Shown piece after piece: positions 36,602 through 46,109 of a stretch of 64,000 bases of DNA. The translations under genes and the position numbers were made by a program. Below the pieces are notes generated by a model. That model worked only from the letters and a program-made list of their open reading frames with translations. It ran no database searches and was not told the DNA's origin. How positions within the stretch are numbered: position 1 is the first letter of the stretch; each line of letters opens with the position of its first letter. Source of the stretch: Vibrio mimicus (GTDB lineage: Bacteria > Pseudomonadota > Gammaproteobacteria > Enterobacterales > Vibrionaceae); assembly GCF_019048845.1 (NCBI RefSeq), contig NZ_CP077425.1:310001-374000 (forward strand), written 5' to 3'.

Positions 36602-36630
36602 AAAGAAGGCGACCAATGGTCGCCTTCTTT
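36602..36630. terminator. Terminator between gsk and the sulfatase gene
   Basis: A 13-bp stem (AAAGAAGGCGACC/GGTCGCCTTCTTT) closes a 3-nt loop with a T-rich 3' side, between convergent genes. Confidence 0.85.
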
Positions 36631-36656
36631 CTTTGTTTTCCAATTAATGAAATGGC

Positions 36657-38624
36657 TTATTTTTCCACTTCATAACTTTTTTGTGCAGTGTAGTAATTCT
36701 CTTTGAATGCCAGACTACCCCACATCGCATTAGCATGCGCGCGAGTCACGATTGATTTATCAAGCTGAAGCGGTGTCATTTTATGTGTCACTGAATCATA
36801 TTGATAGGTCGTGATATCTTGTCCTGGTTGCAATACGACAACTTGGTTATCTGGTGTTAACCAACCAAAGTTTTTGTCACGTTGCATCATCGCACGTTGC
36901 TTTTCAACCGGAACATCTTGGGTTAAATCAAAGCCAATCATCGGGTTTTGACTACTAATACCGGCTAAGGAGAGTAGCGTTGGAGCTAAATCCAACTGGC
37001 TGAGTAAGCGATCATCTTTGCGTGCCTCAATGCCACCACCAAAAATAACCGCTGGAATATGGAAATATTCCACAGGGATTGGATTGGTACCTTGTGTTCG
37101 CGCATCATGGTCTGCAACGACAACAAACACAGTATTATCCCAATAAGGGGATTTCTTAGCCTTTTCAACAAATTGCCCCAACGCGTAGTCAGCGTATTTC
37201 ACTGCATTTTCTACCGTCTGTTTCGGTTCATTGTATTGAGTAATCACACCATCTGGGTATTCAAATGGGCTATGGTTAGACGAGGTAAACACCAAACTAA
37301 AGAAAGGTTTACCTTCTTTTGCCATTTGCGTGAACTGCTCATCTGCTTTATTGAACAGATCTTCATCAGACGCTCCCCATGAACCGACAAACTTCGGATT
37401 TGAGAAAGTAGGCAGGTCTTGCATATCCACAAAGCCATTGCCGAGGAAGAAACTCTTCATATTGTCAAAATGGCTCTCGCCACCATAAATGAATTGCGTG
37501 TGGTACTGCTGAGTTTTCAGCAAACCTGCAATTGAGAAGAAGTTATTCTGGCTTTTACCTAGCTTCACTACAGAGCGAGCAGGCGTTGGTGAGAATCCTG
37601 TGGTTACCGCTTCAATACCACGCACAGAGCGAGTACCCGTGGCGTACATACGAGTAAATGCCCAGCCTTCGTTAATCAACTTGTCCATGTTTGGAGAAAC
37701 ATCAATACCTCCGAGGCTTTTCACATAACGCGCCCCGTGGCTTTCCATCAACAAAATGACGATGTTTTTAGGTGCACCTTGGTAAGTCGCGACATGATTG
37801 GCCAAAGACGGTTTGTCATCACTAATAAAATCTTCTGGAGCGACAGTCATCGAAGCACGAACTTGATCGATCACGAGTTGTTTATCCATTTTCGGATAAA
37901 ATTCAAACGCGTTGGCCTCTGAGCCCATTTGCTTGGCTGCGAAAATCACTGAATACGCGGAGTTGAGCGCAAGATCGTTCATCAAAGGATCGCTAGAGAA
38001 AGAGACCATTGCAGGGTTCATAGGACGATGCCCTAAAGAAGAACGAGCGCCTAAAACACCAATTGCCACGACAAGTACAGCAATCACTGGACGCCAATAC
38101 CACTTAGGGTAACGCAAGTTGGAAACGAGTGTTTTACTCCATCGCCAACCGAGCACAACCGTCAGTACACTCACGACTAGGCCGATAAATAGCTCCAATT
38201 TATAGCCAGACCACAACATACCAAAGACTTCTTTCGGATAGATGAGGTATTCCACAAACAAACGGTTAGGTCGCAGATCGTACTCAATAATAAAAGGAGG
38301 AGTAGCCACTTCCATGTACACAACGATCCACAAGCCTGCGGTGATCCAGAGTCGCAGAATCCAATTCCAAATGCGGCCTAACCAATGCTCACCAGAAATT
38401 AAGCTAGTCAAAAGTGCAGGTAAAATGAACAAATAGCAGATTGACGCAAAGTCCACCCGTAAACCACTGGCGAAAATGCGTACCCAACCTTCTGCATCCG
38501 TCACGCGGTCAAAATGCCAAATCGCTAACCCTAAACGAGATAGCGTAAAAATGGCTAACAAAGCAAGCAGAGCGCAAACAATAGGATAAAGAGGGCCAAA
38601 GAATCGTTTTAGTTTATTCAACAT
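36657..38624 (-). CDS. LTA-synthase-like membrane sulfatase/phosphotransferase
   Basis: This 655-residue protein has about five N-terminal transmembrane helices (within residues 1-205) and a periplasmic alkaline-phosphatase-fold domain. Metal-site elements are I-L-L-M-E-S-H-G near 290, the nucleophile region A-T-G-T-R-S-V-R-G near 330, S-S-N-H-S-P-F and V-V-A-D-H-D-A-R. Relatives include LtaS, OpgB and phosphoethanolamine transferases. The modified glycolipid or glycan is not identifiable. Confidence 0.83.
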   Translation of the reverse strand: MLNKLKRFFGPLYPIVCALLALLAIFTLSRLGLAIWHFDRVTDAEGWVRIFASGLRVDFASICYLFILPALLTSLISGEHWLGRIWNWILRLWITAGLWIVVYMEVATPPFIIEYDLRPNRLFVEYLIYPKEVFGMLWSGYKLELFIGLVVSVLTVVLGWRWSKTLVSNLRYPKWYWRPVIAVLVVAIGVLGARSSLGHRPMNPAMVSFSSDPLMNDLALNSAYSVIFAAKQMGSEANAFEFYPKMDKQLVIDQVRASMTVAPEDFISDDKPSLANHVATYQGAPKNIVILLMESHGARYVKSLGGIDVSPNMDKLINEGWAFTRMYATGTRSVRGIEAVTTGFSPTPARSVVKLGKSQNNFFSIAGLLKTQQYHTQFIYGGESHFDNMKSFFLGNGFVDMQDLPTFSNPKFVGSWGASDEDLFNKADEQFTQMAKEGKPFFSLVFTSSNHSPFEYPDGVITQYNEPKQTVENAVKYADYALGQFVEKAKKSPYWDNTVFVVVADHDARTQGTNPIPVEYFHIPAVIFGGGIEARKDDRLLSQLDLAPTLLSLAGISSQNPMIGFDLTQDVPVEKQRAMMQRDKNFGWLTPDNQVVVLQPGQDITTYQYDSVTHKMTPLQLDKSIVTRAHANAMWGSLAFKENYYTAQKSYEVEK

Positions 38625-38713
38625 CGTTACCTAGGATCGTTTATAGATTAAAAGAATGAACTGCGATAATGTCAGATTCACATCTAAAATCAAACCGCCT
38701 TTAAACATAAAAC

Positions 38714-39709
38714 TCAAATATTCAGCTTGTTGCGATGAATAATGGCCAGCCCTCCCAACAATAAAACTAAAAATAAAGAAGCTGCGCCGCCACTCGCTGA
38801 GCTTTCACTCACCGTGGTCGCCGTAGTTCCCCCTGGGGTCAATGTACGCACTCCGTTGCTTTCTGTGACGTAATACTTCGGCGTTTCTAACCCATTCATC
38901 ACTCGTAAAATCCAGTTGTAATAGTCGGAGACTTCCGTGAATACCGAAGTCACTGGCTGAGTCAAATCACCACAAACGGATGGACCAAAACTGGTGATCC
39001 CAATTTGTACATAGCCTGAGCCACTATCGAAGTAGACGGGCCCCCCTGAATCACCCGAACAAGTGGAGTTTTTATATCCGCCAGTTACCGGACCAGAAAA
39101 GCAGACATGTCCTGAACCTAAATTTGCACCGTAATAAGCCGAGCAAGTCGAAAAAGGTACAAAGTCCAAGGTCGTTTCTAGCAATTGAGTCCCTCCTGCT
39201 ACGTTGCTATACACATAGCCATGCCCCACCGCTTTATAAACGCCATTGACATCATAGTTGCCATTGATCGTACTATTGAGCACCCCTACAAAATTACTCA
39301 CGTTAAGATCATTTTCTAATTTAATGATCGCGATATCATTCGGCCAATAAACGGAAGATGAATTCACATAGTTGTCTGGATAATAGAACTCTGAACCACG
39401 AGCAAACTGAATATTGCCATTCGGGAAATCGCTTTCATCTTGTAACTGGGGGATGGCTACCGTGTAGAGCATGGCGTAACTATCACCATAAATGCAGTGT
39501 GCCGCGGTGAGGATGTAGCGTGAGTTAAGCACCGTCGCACCACAGTAGGTTCTAGAGCTATATTGATAAGGAGAGATATAAATCGCTAAGCTAGCAAAAG
39601 AAGGGTAATTCGCCACATTCGCACTCGTGCCATTGACGATATAAGGGGTAATCTCAACCGCAGAAACCTTAGTGGTCAGCAGTAAAAATATCCATAGCCA
39701 TTTGCGCAT
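38714..39709 (-). CDS. vesA: Secreted S1 serine protease with GlyGly-CTERM anchor (VesA-like)
   Basis: This 331-residue protein has a signal peptide (residues 1-17), a very short propeptide (V-E-I-T-P-Y) and the mature start I24-V-N-G. The triad is H71 (T-A-A-H-C), D125 (N-D-I-A-I-I) and S221 (G-D-S-G-G-P). A GlyGly-CTERM tail (G-G-A-A then a hydrophobic segment, then H-R-N-K) implies type II secretion and rhombosortase processing. Chymotrypsin position 189 is Ser215, not Asp, so a trypsin-like cut is unlikely. The symbol follows the V. cholerae gene at this locus (VCA0803) from memory. Confidence 0.8.
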   Translation of the reverse strand: MRKWLWIFLLLTTKVSAVEITPYIVNGTSANVANYPSFASLAIYISPYQYSSRTYCGATVLNSRYILTAAHCIYGDSYAMLYTVAIPQLQDESDFPNGNIQFARGSEFYYPDNYVNSSSVYWPNDIAIIKLENDLNVSNFVGVLNSTINGNYDVNGVYKAVGHGYVYSNVAGGTQLLETTLDFVPFSTCSAYYGANLGSGHVCFSGPVTGGYKNSTCSGDSGGPVYFDSGSGYVQIGITSFGPSVCGDLTQPVTSVFTEVSDYYNWILRVMNGLETPKYYVTESNGVRTLTPGGTTATTVSESSASGGAASLFLVLLLGGLAIIHRNKLNI

Positions 39710-39803
39710 GCATCACCTCATCGGTTGAATTGGTTGTTCTGCTTATTTATCACCCGCTTAAAGTGTAGCAATGAAACGAAAGTATGCGATGCAGATAACA
39801 AAA

Positions 39804-39827
39804 AACCCGCAGTTTTACCTGCAGGTT
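39804..39827 (-). terminator. Terminator of deaD
   Basis: A stem of nine base pairs (minus strand AACCTGCAG/CTGCGGGTT with one mismatch/wobble) is followed by TTTTTGTT on the minus strand, just past the deaD stop. Confidence 0.8.
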
Positions 39828-39852
39828 TATCAATTCAAATCACATCAGTGAA

Positions 39853-41784
39853 TTATGCTTCTTCGCGACGACGGCTATGGCCACGTTCACCACGGTAGCT
39901 ACCACTGCTCTCACCACTGCGGTTGCGCTCAAAACGACGCTCACCTTCACGGAAAGGACGGCCTTCACCACCACGGCCACGACCACCTTCGCGGCCGCCT
40001 TCACGACCACCACGGAAACCGCCTTCACGGTTGCCTTCTGGACGACGACCACCGTCACGACGTGGGCCACCTTCACGACGAGCACCACCACGAGATTCGC
40101 GGAAATCGTCGAAGTCACACACTACTGCGCCCACTTCTTTTTGGCGGATACGCAGTTTGCGTAGCTTGCTAGAAACGTCGCTAGACATCGCCTTTGGCAG
40201 CTGAACAAACGTATGGCCTTGAGCCAGTTTGATCGCACCGATAGAACCTTTAGTCAGACCCAGTTCGTTTGCGAGTGCACCAACGATGTCTTTCACTTGA
40301 ACGCCTTGGTCACGGCCAACTTGCAGTTGGTAAGTAGCCCAATCGTGGTTCTCTTGATCACGGCCACCGAATTCACGGCGAGCAGGACGATCACCATCAC
40401 GACGGTCATCACGACGCTCACGACGACGTGATTTTTCACGCTCCATCGCTTCGATCATTGGGTCAGCACCTACATAGAATAGAGGACGCTTACCTTGCTG
40501 ACGTTTCAGCAGAATCGCAGCCAGTGTGGTTGAGTCGATTTCCAGTGATGCTTGCAGTTTTTCAACCAGCTCAGCGAAACGCTCCAGTGAGCTGAACTCT
40601 TTATCTGCTGCCAGTTCTTGACCCAGCTTAGTCAGGCGAGATTCAGCCACTTTATCGCGATGCGGCAGTTGGATCTCTTCCATAGAAGAACGAGTGACAC
40701 GCTCGATAGTGCGCAGCATGCGAATTTGGTTAGTACGAACCAGCAGGATCGCCTTACCTTTACGTCCAGCACGACCAGTACGGCCGATACGGTGGATGTA
40801 TGATTCAACATCAAACGGGATGTCGTAGTTAAATACGTGAGTGATACGTGGAACGTCAAGACCACGTGCGACAACGTCGGTCGCAACCAGAATATCAATC
40901 ACACCTTGCTTGATATGATCAACGGTGCGCTCACGCAGAGACTGAGGGATATCACCGTGCAGAGCCGCCGCTTTAAAGCCACGTGCACACAGCCAATCCG
41001 CTAGACGCTCAGTATCCTGACGAGTACGTACGAATACGATAGAAGCATCGGTTTCTTCGGTTTCAAGCAGACGAGCCATCGCTTCATCTTTCTCTACACC
41101 TTTTACTACCCAGTATTGTTGCTCAACTTTAGCCACAGTTTGGTTAGAACCGGCTACGTCAACACACTCTGGGTTACGTAGGAAACGCTCAACGATCTCT
41201 TTTACCATTGGAGGCATAGTTGCAGAGAACAGTACGCGTTGTGCTGATTCTGGAGCTTGCTCCATGATCCAAGTTACGTCATCAACGAAGCCCATTTTGA
41301 GCATTTCGTCTGCTTCATCAAGGATGAAAGTATGACATTCGTCTAGGTGTAGACGATCACGAGTGATCAGATCTTTTACGCGGCCCGGCGTACCCACAAC
41401 AATGTGAGCGCCAGATTTCAGAGCGCGCATCTGATCAAGAATTGAAGCACCACCGTAGATTTCAAGAACCTTCAGGCCTTTGATGTTTTGGCCAAGGTTT
41501 TTGATCTCAGCCGCTACCTGAATCGCCAGCTCACGCGTTGGCGCCATAACGATAGCTTGTGGCTTGTGTTGAGACAGATTAAGTTTGTTCAGCAGAGGCA
41601 GTGAGAATGCCGCTGTTTTACCCGTACCTGTTTGCGCTTTACCCAGTGCATCACGACCTTCGAGCAGAACAGGAATCGCTGCTGCTTGGATAGGTGTAGG
41701 TGATACAAAGCCCATTTCGGTTAGGGCAGAAAGGATGGCGCTGTTCAGTGCTAAATCACTGAATTGAATTGCAGTATCTTGCAT
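39853..41784 (-). CDS. deaD: ATP-dependent RNA helicase DeaD (CsdA)
   Basis: This 643-residue DEAD-box helicase has motif I A-Q-T-G-T-G-K-T at 50-57, D-E-A-D-E-M-L and H-R-I-G-R-T-G-R, plus the DbpA/CsdA RNA-binding domain. The last about 110 residues form an Arg/Gly/Glu-rich tail with many G-G-R and R-E-G repeats. It acts in ribosome assembly and cold-shock RNA remodelling. The start is M-Q-D-T-A-I. The long GC-rich tail creates spurious open frames on the other strand. Confidence 0.94.
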   Translation of the reverse strand: MQDTAIQFSDLALNSAILSALTEMGFVSPTPIQAAAIPVLLEGRDALGKAQTGTGKTAAFSLPLLNKLNLSQHKPQAIVMAPTRELAIQVAAEIKNLGQNIKGLKVLEIYGGASILDQMRALKSGAHIVVGTPGRVKDLITRDRLHLDECHTFILDEADEMLKMGFVDDVTWIMEQAPESAQRVLFSATMPPMVKEIVERFLRNPECVDVAGSNQTVAKVEQQYWVVKGVEKDEAMARLLETEETDASIVFVRTRQDTERLADWLCARGFKAAALHGDIPQSLRERTVDHIKQGVIDILVATDVVARGLDVPRITHVFNYDIPFDVESYIHRIGRTGRAGRKGKAILLVRTNQIRMLRTIERVTRSSMEEIQLPHRDKVAESRLTKLGQELAADKEFSSLERFAELVEKLQASLEIDSTTLAAILLKRQQGKRPLFYVGADPMIEAMEREKSRRRERRDDRRDGDRPARREFGGRDQENHDWATYQLQVGRDQGVQVKDIVGALANELGLTKGSIGAIKLAQGHTFVQLPKAMSSDVSSKLRKLRIRQKEVGAVVCDFDDFRESRGGARREGGPRRDGGRRPEGNREGGFRGGREGGREGGRGRGGEGRPFREGERRFERNRSGESSGSYRGERGHSRRREEA

Positions 41785-42157
41785 GGGGATCCCACTAAAT
41801 GAAGAAATAACCAAGGTCCCACGTGCTCTACCATTTCCAACCAATCCAATGAATTGCTGAGTCCGTTCAGATGCGGATAAGTATTAAAACGCATCAAGCC
41901 GCTAGGGACATATAAGGGACGCGGATTATTCCTTAAAAGCATAAAAAAAGCTAGGAAAAATTGAATTTCATCACAAAATTTTCTTAGCAAAGGAAAAATG
42001 ACGCCTCATTGACCGAAAAAACCCTTCAAAACACCAAATCTGCTGACAATTTCAGCGAATAAATAAACAGCCAACGATGCTCGAACTCACGTTTTCGGTA
42101 GTAATCCAGTCCCTCAATGATTATAGTGTGCCCAACTCAAACGGTTAGATAAAAAAG
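41785..42157. other. Intergenic region between divergent deaD and rnb
   Basis: This 373-bp stretch must carry both promoters. A TATAGT hexamer at 42122-42127, 30 bp before the rnb start, is a plausible -10 for rnb. The deaD side is long, in line with the long 5' leader known for cold-inducible deaD in E. coli. No ORF or strong hairpin was seen. Confidence 0.4.
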
Positions 42158-44176
42158 ATGTTCCAAGACAATCCGCTCCTCGCGCAGCTTAAGCAAAAAA
42201 TCCAAGAAACCCTGCCTAAAAAAGAAGGCACCATCAAAGCCAGTGACAAAGGTTTTGGTTTCCTCGAAGTCGATAGCAAAACCAGCTACTTTGTTCCGCC
42301 ACCTTATATGAAGAAGTGTATGCATGGCGACAAAGTCGTGGCTTTCATCCGCACCGAAAATGAACGTGAAGTCGCAGAGCCTTCTGAGCTTATCGAACAA
42401 TCACTGACTCGTTTCATTGGCCGCGTAAAGCTATTTAAAGGCAAACTGAACGTTGCGCCCGATCATCCACAACTGAAAAAGATGTCGCTGAAGGCAAAAA
42501 CCAAGAAAGGCCTCAACGAAGCTGACTTCCAAGAAGGTGACTGGGTGGTTGCTCATCTTGTCCGCCACCCTCTTAAAGGTGACGACGGTTTCTTCGCGCA
42601 GATCTCACACAAAATCACCGATGCCAATGACAAGATTGCACCTTGGTGGGTGACGTTAGCCGAAAATGATCTGCCTAACAGCGAGCCTGCGGGTATTGAC
42701 GACTGGCAACTGAAAGATGATGCCGACTTGGTTCGTGAAGATCTGACCGCACTGCCTTTTGTAACGATCGATGGTGAATCAACCAAAGATATGGATGATG
42801 CACTGTACGCACAACAATTGCCTAATGGTGACTTTGCGCTGACTATCGCGATTGCCGATCCAACCGCTTACATCACGCCAGAAGATGAGATGGATAAAGT
42901 GGCACGCGAGCGTGGCTTTACCATTTATTTGCCGGGTCGCAACATTCCAATGTTGCCGCGTGATCTGGCTGATGAGCTTTGCTCACTGATGGAAAACCAA
43001 GTTCGTCCTGCGCTGTGCTGCTCAGTCACTATCAGTAAAGATGGCGTGATTGGCGATGATATTCGCTTCTTCTCAGCCAACATCAAATCACATGCACGTC
43101 TGGTTTACGACCATGTTTCTGACTGGTTGGAAACTGGCAGCTCGGAGCAATGGCAACCAAGCGAAGAAATCGCCCAAGTGGTGCGTGATCTGTATGCCTT
43201 CTCACAAGCACGCGCTAACTGGCGTGAAACCCATGCCGTGGTGTTCCCAGATCGCCCAGACTACCGTTTTGAACTGAGTGCCGATAACGATGTGGTGGCG
43301 ATCCATGCGGATATGCGCCGCACCGCCAACCGTTTGGTTGAAGAGTCGATGATCACCGCAAACATCTGTGCAGGTAAAACGCTGCAAGCGACATTCGGTT
43401 TAGGTGTATTCAATACCCATGCTGGTTTCAAAGCCGAGAAAATGGCCGATGTGGTGGAATTGATGGCAGCACACGGTGCACCGAATGCCGATGCTGAAAC
43501 GCTGGCAACGGTGGAAGGCTTTGCTGCTCTGCGCCGCTGGCTAGCAACACAAGAAACCAGCTACCTCGATAACCGTATTCGTAAGTACCAGAGCTATAGT
43601 GAGATTGGCAACCAGCCTCTCCCCCACTTCGCGATGGGTCTTGATGTGTATGCAACTTGGACTTCACCGATTCGTAAATACGGCGACATGATTAACCACC
43701 GTCTGCTGAAAGCACACATTCTGGGCAAAGCCCCTGTGCAGACGCCGGATGAGACTGTTGGTGAAGAACTTGCACTGCATCGTAAACACCACAAAATTGC
43801 CGAACGTAATGTGGCAGATTGGCTCTATGCGCGCACACTGGCCGATGAGCCAGCGAAAGAAACTCGCTTCCAAGCCGAGATCTTTGACATCAACCGTCCG
43901 GGCATGCGTGTTCGCTTACTCGAAAACGGCGCAATGGCCTTTATTCCAGGATCTCTGATCCTCGATAACAAAGAGCGCATCGAGTGTAATGGCGAAGAAG
44001 GTACGGTATTGATTGATAAAGAAGTGGTGTACAAACTCGGTGATGTGCTGGAAATCGTTCTTTCTGAAGTGAATCAAGAAAACCGCAGTTTAGTGGGTAA
44101 GCCAACGCAAGTGTTTGCCGATCTAACAGTAGAGACTTCTGAAGCGACAATCGATAAGCCAGCAGAGCAAGCTTAA
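42158..44176 (+). CDS. rnb: Exoribonuclease II
   Basis: This 672-residue RNB-family 3'-5' exoribonuclease has an N-terminal cold-shock/OB domain ([13 protein letters not shown]) and a catalytic RNB domain with [14 protein letters not shown] and I-A-D-P-T-A-Y. A C-terminal S1 domain follows. It is a processive degrader of single-stranded RNA. It ends in a strong terminator that marks the left border of the aryl-polyene-like cassette. Confidence 0.95.
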   Translation: MFQDNPLLAQLKQKIQETLPKKEGTIKASDKGFGFLEVDSKTSYFVPPPYMKKCMHGDKVVAFIRTENEREVAEPSELIEQSLTRFIGRVKLFKGKLNVAPDHPQLKKMSLKAKTKKGLNEADFQEGDWVVAHLVRHPLKGDDGFFAQISHKITDANDKIAPWWVTLAENDLPNSEPAGIDDWQLKDDADLVREDLTALPFVTIDGESTKDMDDALYAQQLPNGDFALTIAIADPTAYITPEDEMDKVARERGFTIYLPGRNIPMLPRDLADELCSLMENQVRPALCCSVTISKDGVIGDDIRFFSANIKSHARLVYDHVSDWLETGSSEQWQPSEEIAQVVRDLYAFSQARANWRETHAVVFPDRPDYRFELSADNDVVAIHADMRRTANRLVEESMITANICAGKTLQATFGLGVFNTHAGFKAEKMADVVELMAAHGAPNADAETLATVEGFAALRRWLATQETSYLDNRIRKYQSYSEIGNQPLPHFAMGLDVYATWTSPIRKYGDMINHRLLKAHILGKAPVQTPDETVGEELALHRKHHKIAERNVADWLYARTLADEPAKETRFQAEIFDINRPGMRVRLLENGAMAFIPGSLILDNKERIECNGEEGTVLIDKEVVYKLGDVLEIVLSEVNQENRSLVGKPTQVFADLTVETSEATIDKPAEQA

Positions 44177-44195
44177 TCAGCTTTGACTGTGTCAC

Positions 44196-44220
44196 AGGGC
44201 GATGGATTATCCATCGCCCT
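44196..44220 (+). terminator. Terminator of rnb
   Basis: An 11-bp perfect stem (AGGGCGATGGA/TCCATCGCCCT) has a TTA loop and is followed by TTTGTTT. Confidence 0.9.
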
Positions 44221-44292
44221 TTTGTTTACCCATTCGATCAGGCTACATAACCGCATTTTCCGTAGAAATACAATTATCATCCGCATAAAGAC

Positions 44293-44339
44293 CTTACTTA
44301 ATATCCGTACTTATTTAATATCCGTGCTTATTTAAAACC
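44293..44339 (+). repeat. 17-bp tandem repeat, about 2.6 copies
   Basis: Units beginning CTTA(C/T)TTAATATCCGT(A/G) recur with a 17-bp period at 44293, 44310 and 44327, the last incomplete. They lie in an AT-rich 420-bp leader without a gene, between rnb and the polyketide cassette. Confidence 0.65.
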
Positions 44340-44551
44340 CTGATGAATACGCCTCTTTCACTCTTCTACATTATCAATAACACCTCATTTAAAATGGTGA
44401 AAATCATCCTCTCAGCACTAACTTATTGCTGATAACTCTATCGCGATTTTGATTTTTTATTTTGAATATCGGTGCTAATAACGTTAATCTGCCTTTAAGC
44501 TATTGGTGACAATAACTCATATTAAATAACAAGTTCATCAATTAATCATTA

Positions 44552-44595
44552 ATGATAATGAAGCTTTCTCTATAGAGGTAGAGCTTCATCATGAT
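44552..44595 (+). promoter_or_regulatory. Imperfect dyad in front of the ketosynthase-like gene
   Basis: ATGATAATGAAGCT (44552-44565) and AGCTTCATCATGAT (44582-44595) form a 14-bp inverted repeat with two mismatches, 47 bp upstream of the first cassette gene. It could be an operator or an mRNA leader hairpin. Confidence 0.4.
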
Positions 44596-44642
44596 AAATT
44601 AACAGAACACAATTATACACGTCATTGGATCCTATAAAACCT

Positions 44643-45338
44643 ATGTTAAATTCATCTTATCCAATCAAATTAAATATAGAAAACTGGTATGCAAACTCCG
44701 CTGGTATAAATAGCCAAGATGCATGGAAGAAATGGGCAGTGACGGATCGTTATCCAGACGATCTAGAATGCTCATTTCATCATATTCCCGCAATGATGCG
44801 ACGTAGGATGAGTGAGGTCAGCAAGCATGCCGTTCAAACCGCGAGTGAACTGCTTAACCAAACACAGGTTGATTATTTAGTCTTCTCTAGCCGGCACGGG
44901 GAGCTGCACCGCAGCAATATTCTGATCAAGGAGATATTGCTAGGACAGGAAGCATCACCAATGGCATTTTCTCAAACTGTGCACAACACGGCCGCAGGAT
45001 TAACTACGATTGCAACTCAAAAAGCGATCCCATTAACCTCCATTTCAGCTGGTGAGAATACATTCCACAGCGCACTCATCGAAGCTTACGGCTTTTTACA
45101 ACAAAATCCGGGCGCAAAAGTGCTACTGCTCGATTTTGATGAAACCCTACCAGAGGATTATCAGCAGTATGAATATCAAACCTATCGTGCTTACGCATTG
45201 GGATTAATCCTCACTCTGAGTGAAGAACCTATTCATTGGTCAACAGCGGCAGATCCGAGGAATACAAACACGCAACCACAAGCTCTACAATTTTTAAAAC
45301 AGCTATTATTAGATGGAGAAACACTCGTTAGAAAATGA
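44643..45338 (+). CDS. Beta-ketoacyl synthase-like protein, ApeC-type chain-length factor
   Basis: This 231-residue protein resembles the N-terminal half of a ketosynthase (Ketoacyl-synt_2 type). It has V-F-S-S-R-H-G-E-L-H-R and S-Q-T-V-H-N-T-A-A-G, where an active synthase would have its cysteine region. The Cys-His-His triad is absent, as in ApeC of aryl polyene systems, which pairs with the true ketosynthase (ApeO) as a chain-length factor. It starts the cassette after an AT-rich leader. A 312-bp AT-rich gap separates it from the ACP gene, and I see no gene there. Confidence 0.75.
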   Translation: MLNSSYPIKLNIENWYANSAGINSQDAWKKWAVTDRYPDDLECSFHHIPAMMRRRMSEVSKHAVQTASELLNQTQVDYLVFSSRHGELHRSNILIKEILLGQEASPMAFSQTVHNTAAGLTTIATQKAIPLTSISAGENTFHSALIEAYGFLQQNPGAKVLLLDFDETLPEDYQQYEYQTYRAYALGLILTLSEEPIHWSTAADPRNTNTQPQALQFLKQLLLDGETLVRK

Positions 45339-45650
45339 GTTAATTATAAATAATTAACCTTGTTTCTTTATGTGTTACTTGCCTCGCAATTAATTGAATT
45401 TGACTATTTTGTTAAGACAACCATATGGGATACTCTATCGAAAACTAGCATTTTCAATACTGTGAATCACATCCTATGAATAATGCTATTTATCCAGTAT
45501 GGTCAAACAAACTATATCTTTTAATGGATAAAATTATATTAAAGAGATATTGAGCTAATACTCATTATTTAGTATCAACATAGAATCCAAACTACAAAAT
45601 GACTTCATTTATTAATATTTATTTCTAATCAAAAATTTAGGTTGGTAAAA

Positions 45651-45911
45651 ATGGAACAGCTACACAACGAAATCAAACAACTCATCATAGACTCACTCAA
45701 TCTTGAAGATATCACGATTGACGATATTGAAACTGAATCCCCTTTATTTGGTGATGGACTTGGATTGGATTCTATTGATGCGTTAGAGCTTGGTTTGGCA
45801 CTCAAAAAGAAATACAACATTGTTATTGATGCTGATGATAATAACACTCGTCAACACTTTGCCTCGGTCGCTAAATTGGCAAGTTATGTTTCTTCACAAA
45901 ACACGCTTTAA
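45651..45911 (+). CDS. Acyl carrier protein of the polyketide cassette
   Basis: This 86-residue acidic ACP has the phosphopantetheine serine in G-L-D-S-I-D-A-L-E-L (about S42) and is a four-helix protein. It would carry the aryl starter and the growing polyene. Aryl polyene clusters usually encode two ACPs (ApeE and ApeF); only one is seen here. The TTG codon three codons upstream is less likely than the ATG used. Confidence 0.9.
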   Translation: MEQLHNEIKQLIIDSLNLEDITIDDIETESPLFGDGLGLDSIDALELGLALKKKYNIVIDADDNNTRQHFASVAKLASYVSSQNTL

Positions 45912-45940
45912 CCCATAGACCATTCAGGATCTGTTGTTAT

Positions 45941-45988
45941 TTTGCAACGTAGTGATCACTCTCTGTATCGATATCCCAACGTTGCAAA
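45941..45988. repeat. 10-bp inverted repeat between ACP and ligase genes
   Basis: TTTGCAACGT (45941-45950) and its exact reverse complement ACGTTGCAAA (45979-45988) are 28 bp apart in a 198-bp non-coding gap. It may be an operator or the scar of a lost gene such as the second ACP. Confidence 0.4.
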
Positions 45989-46109
45989 TTCGAGCTTTGT
46001 ATCCTCACTCTACTTGGCCTAACCGGTTACTGGGGAGTAAATAGCAACAGATTCTTCTTGATTGGTAAATGAATCATGCATCAATGGGTTCACAGGGACT
46101 GAACACGAT

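Noticed and set aside
39855..40204. Several overlapping open frames, both strands, rich in His, Thr, Arg or Val
   Set aside because: They are shadows of the repetitive Arg/Gly-coding tail of deaD. They have low complexity and no start signals of their own.
44293..44339. Short direct repeats considered as a CRISPR array
   Set aside because: The units are contiguous with a 17-bp period and no spacers, and no cas gene is present.
44643..45338. Truncated ketosynthase pseudogene
   Set aside because: The short triad-less form is the normal state of ApeC-type chain-length factors, so truncation need not be assumed.
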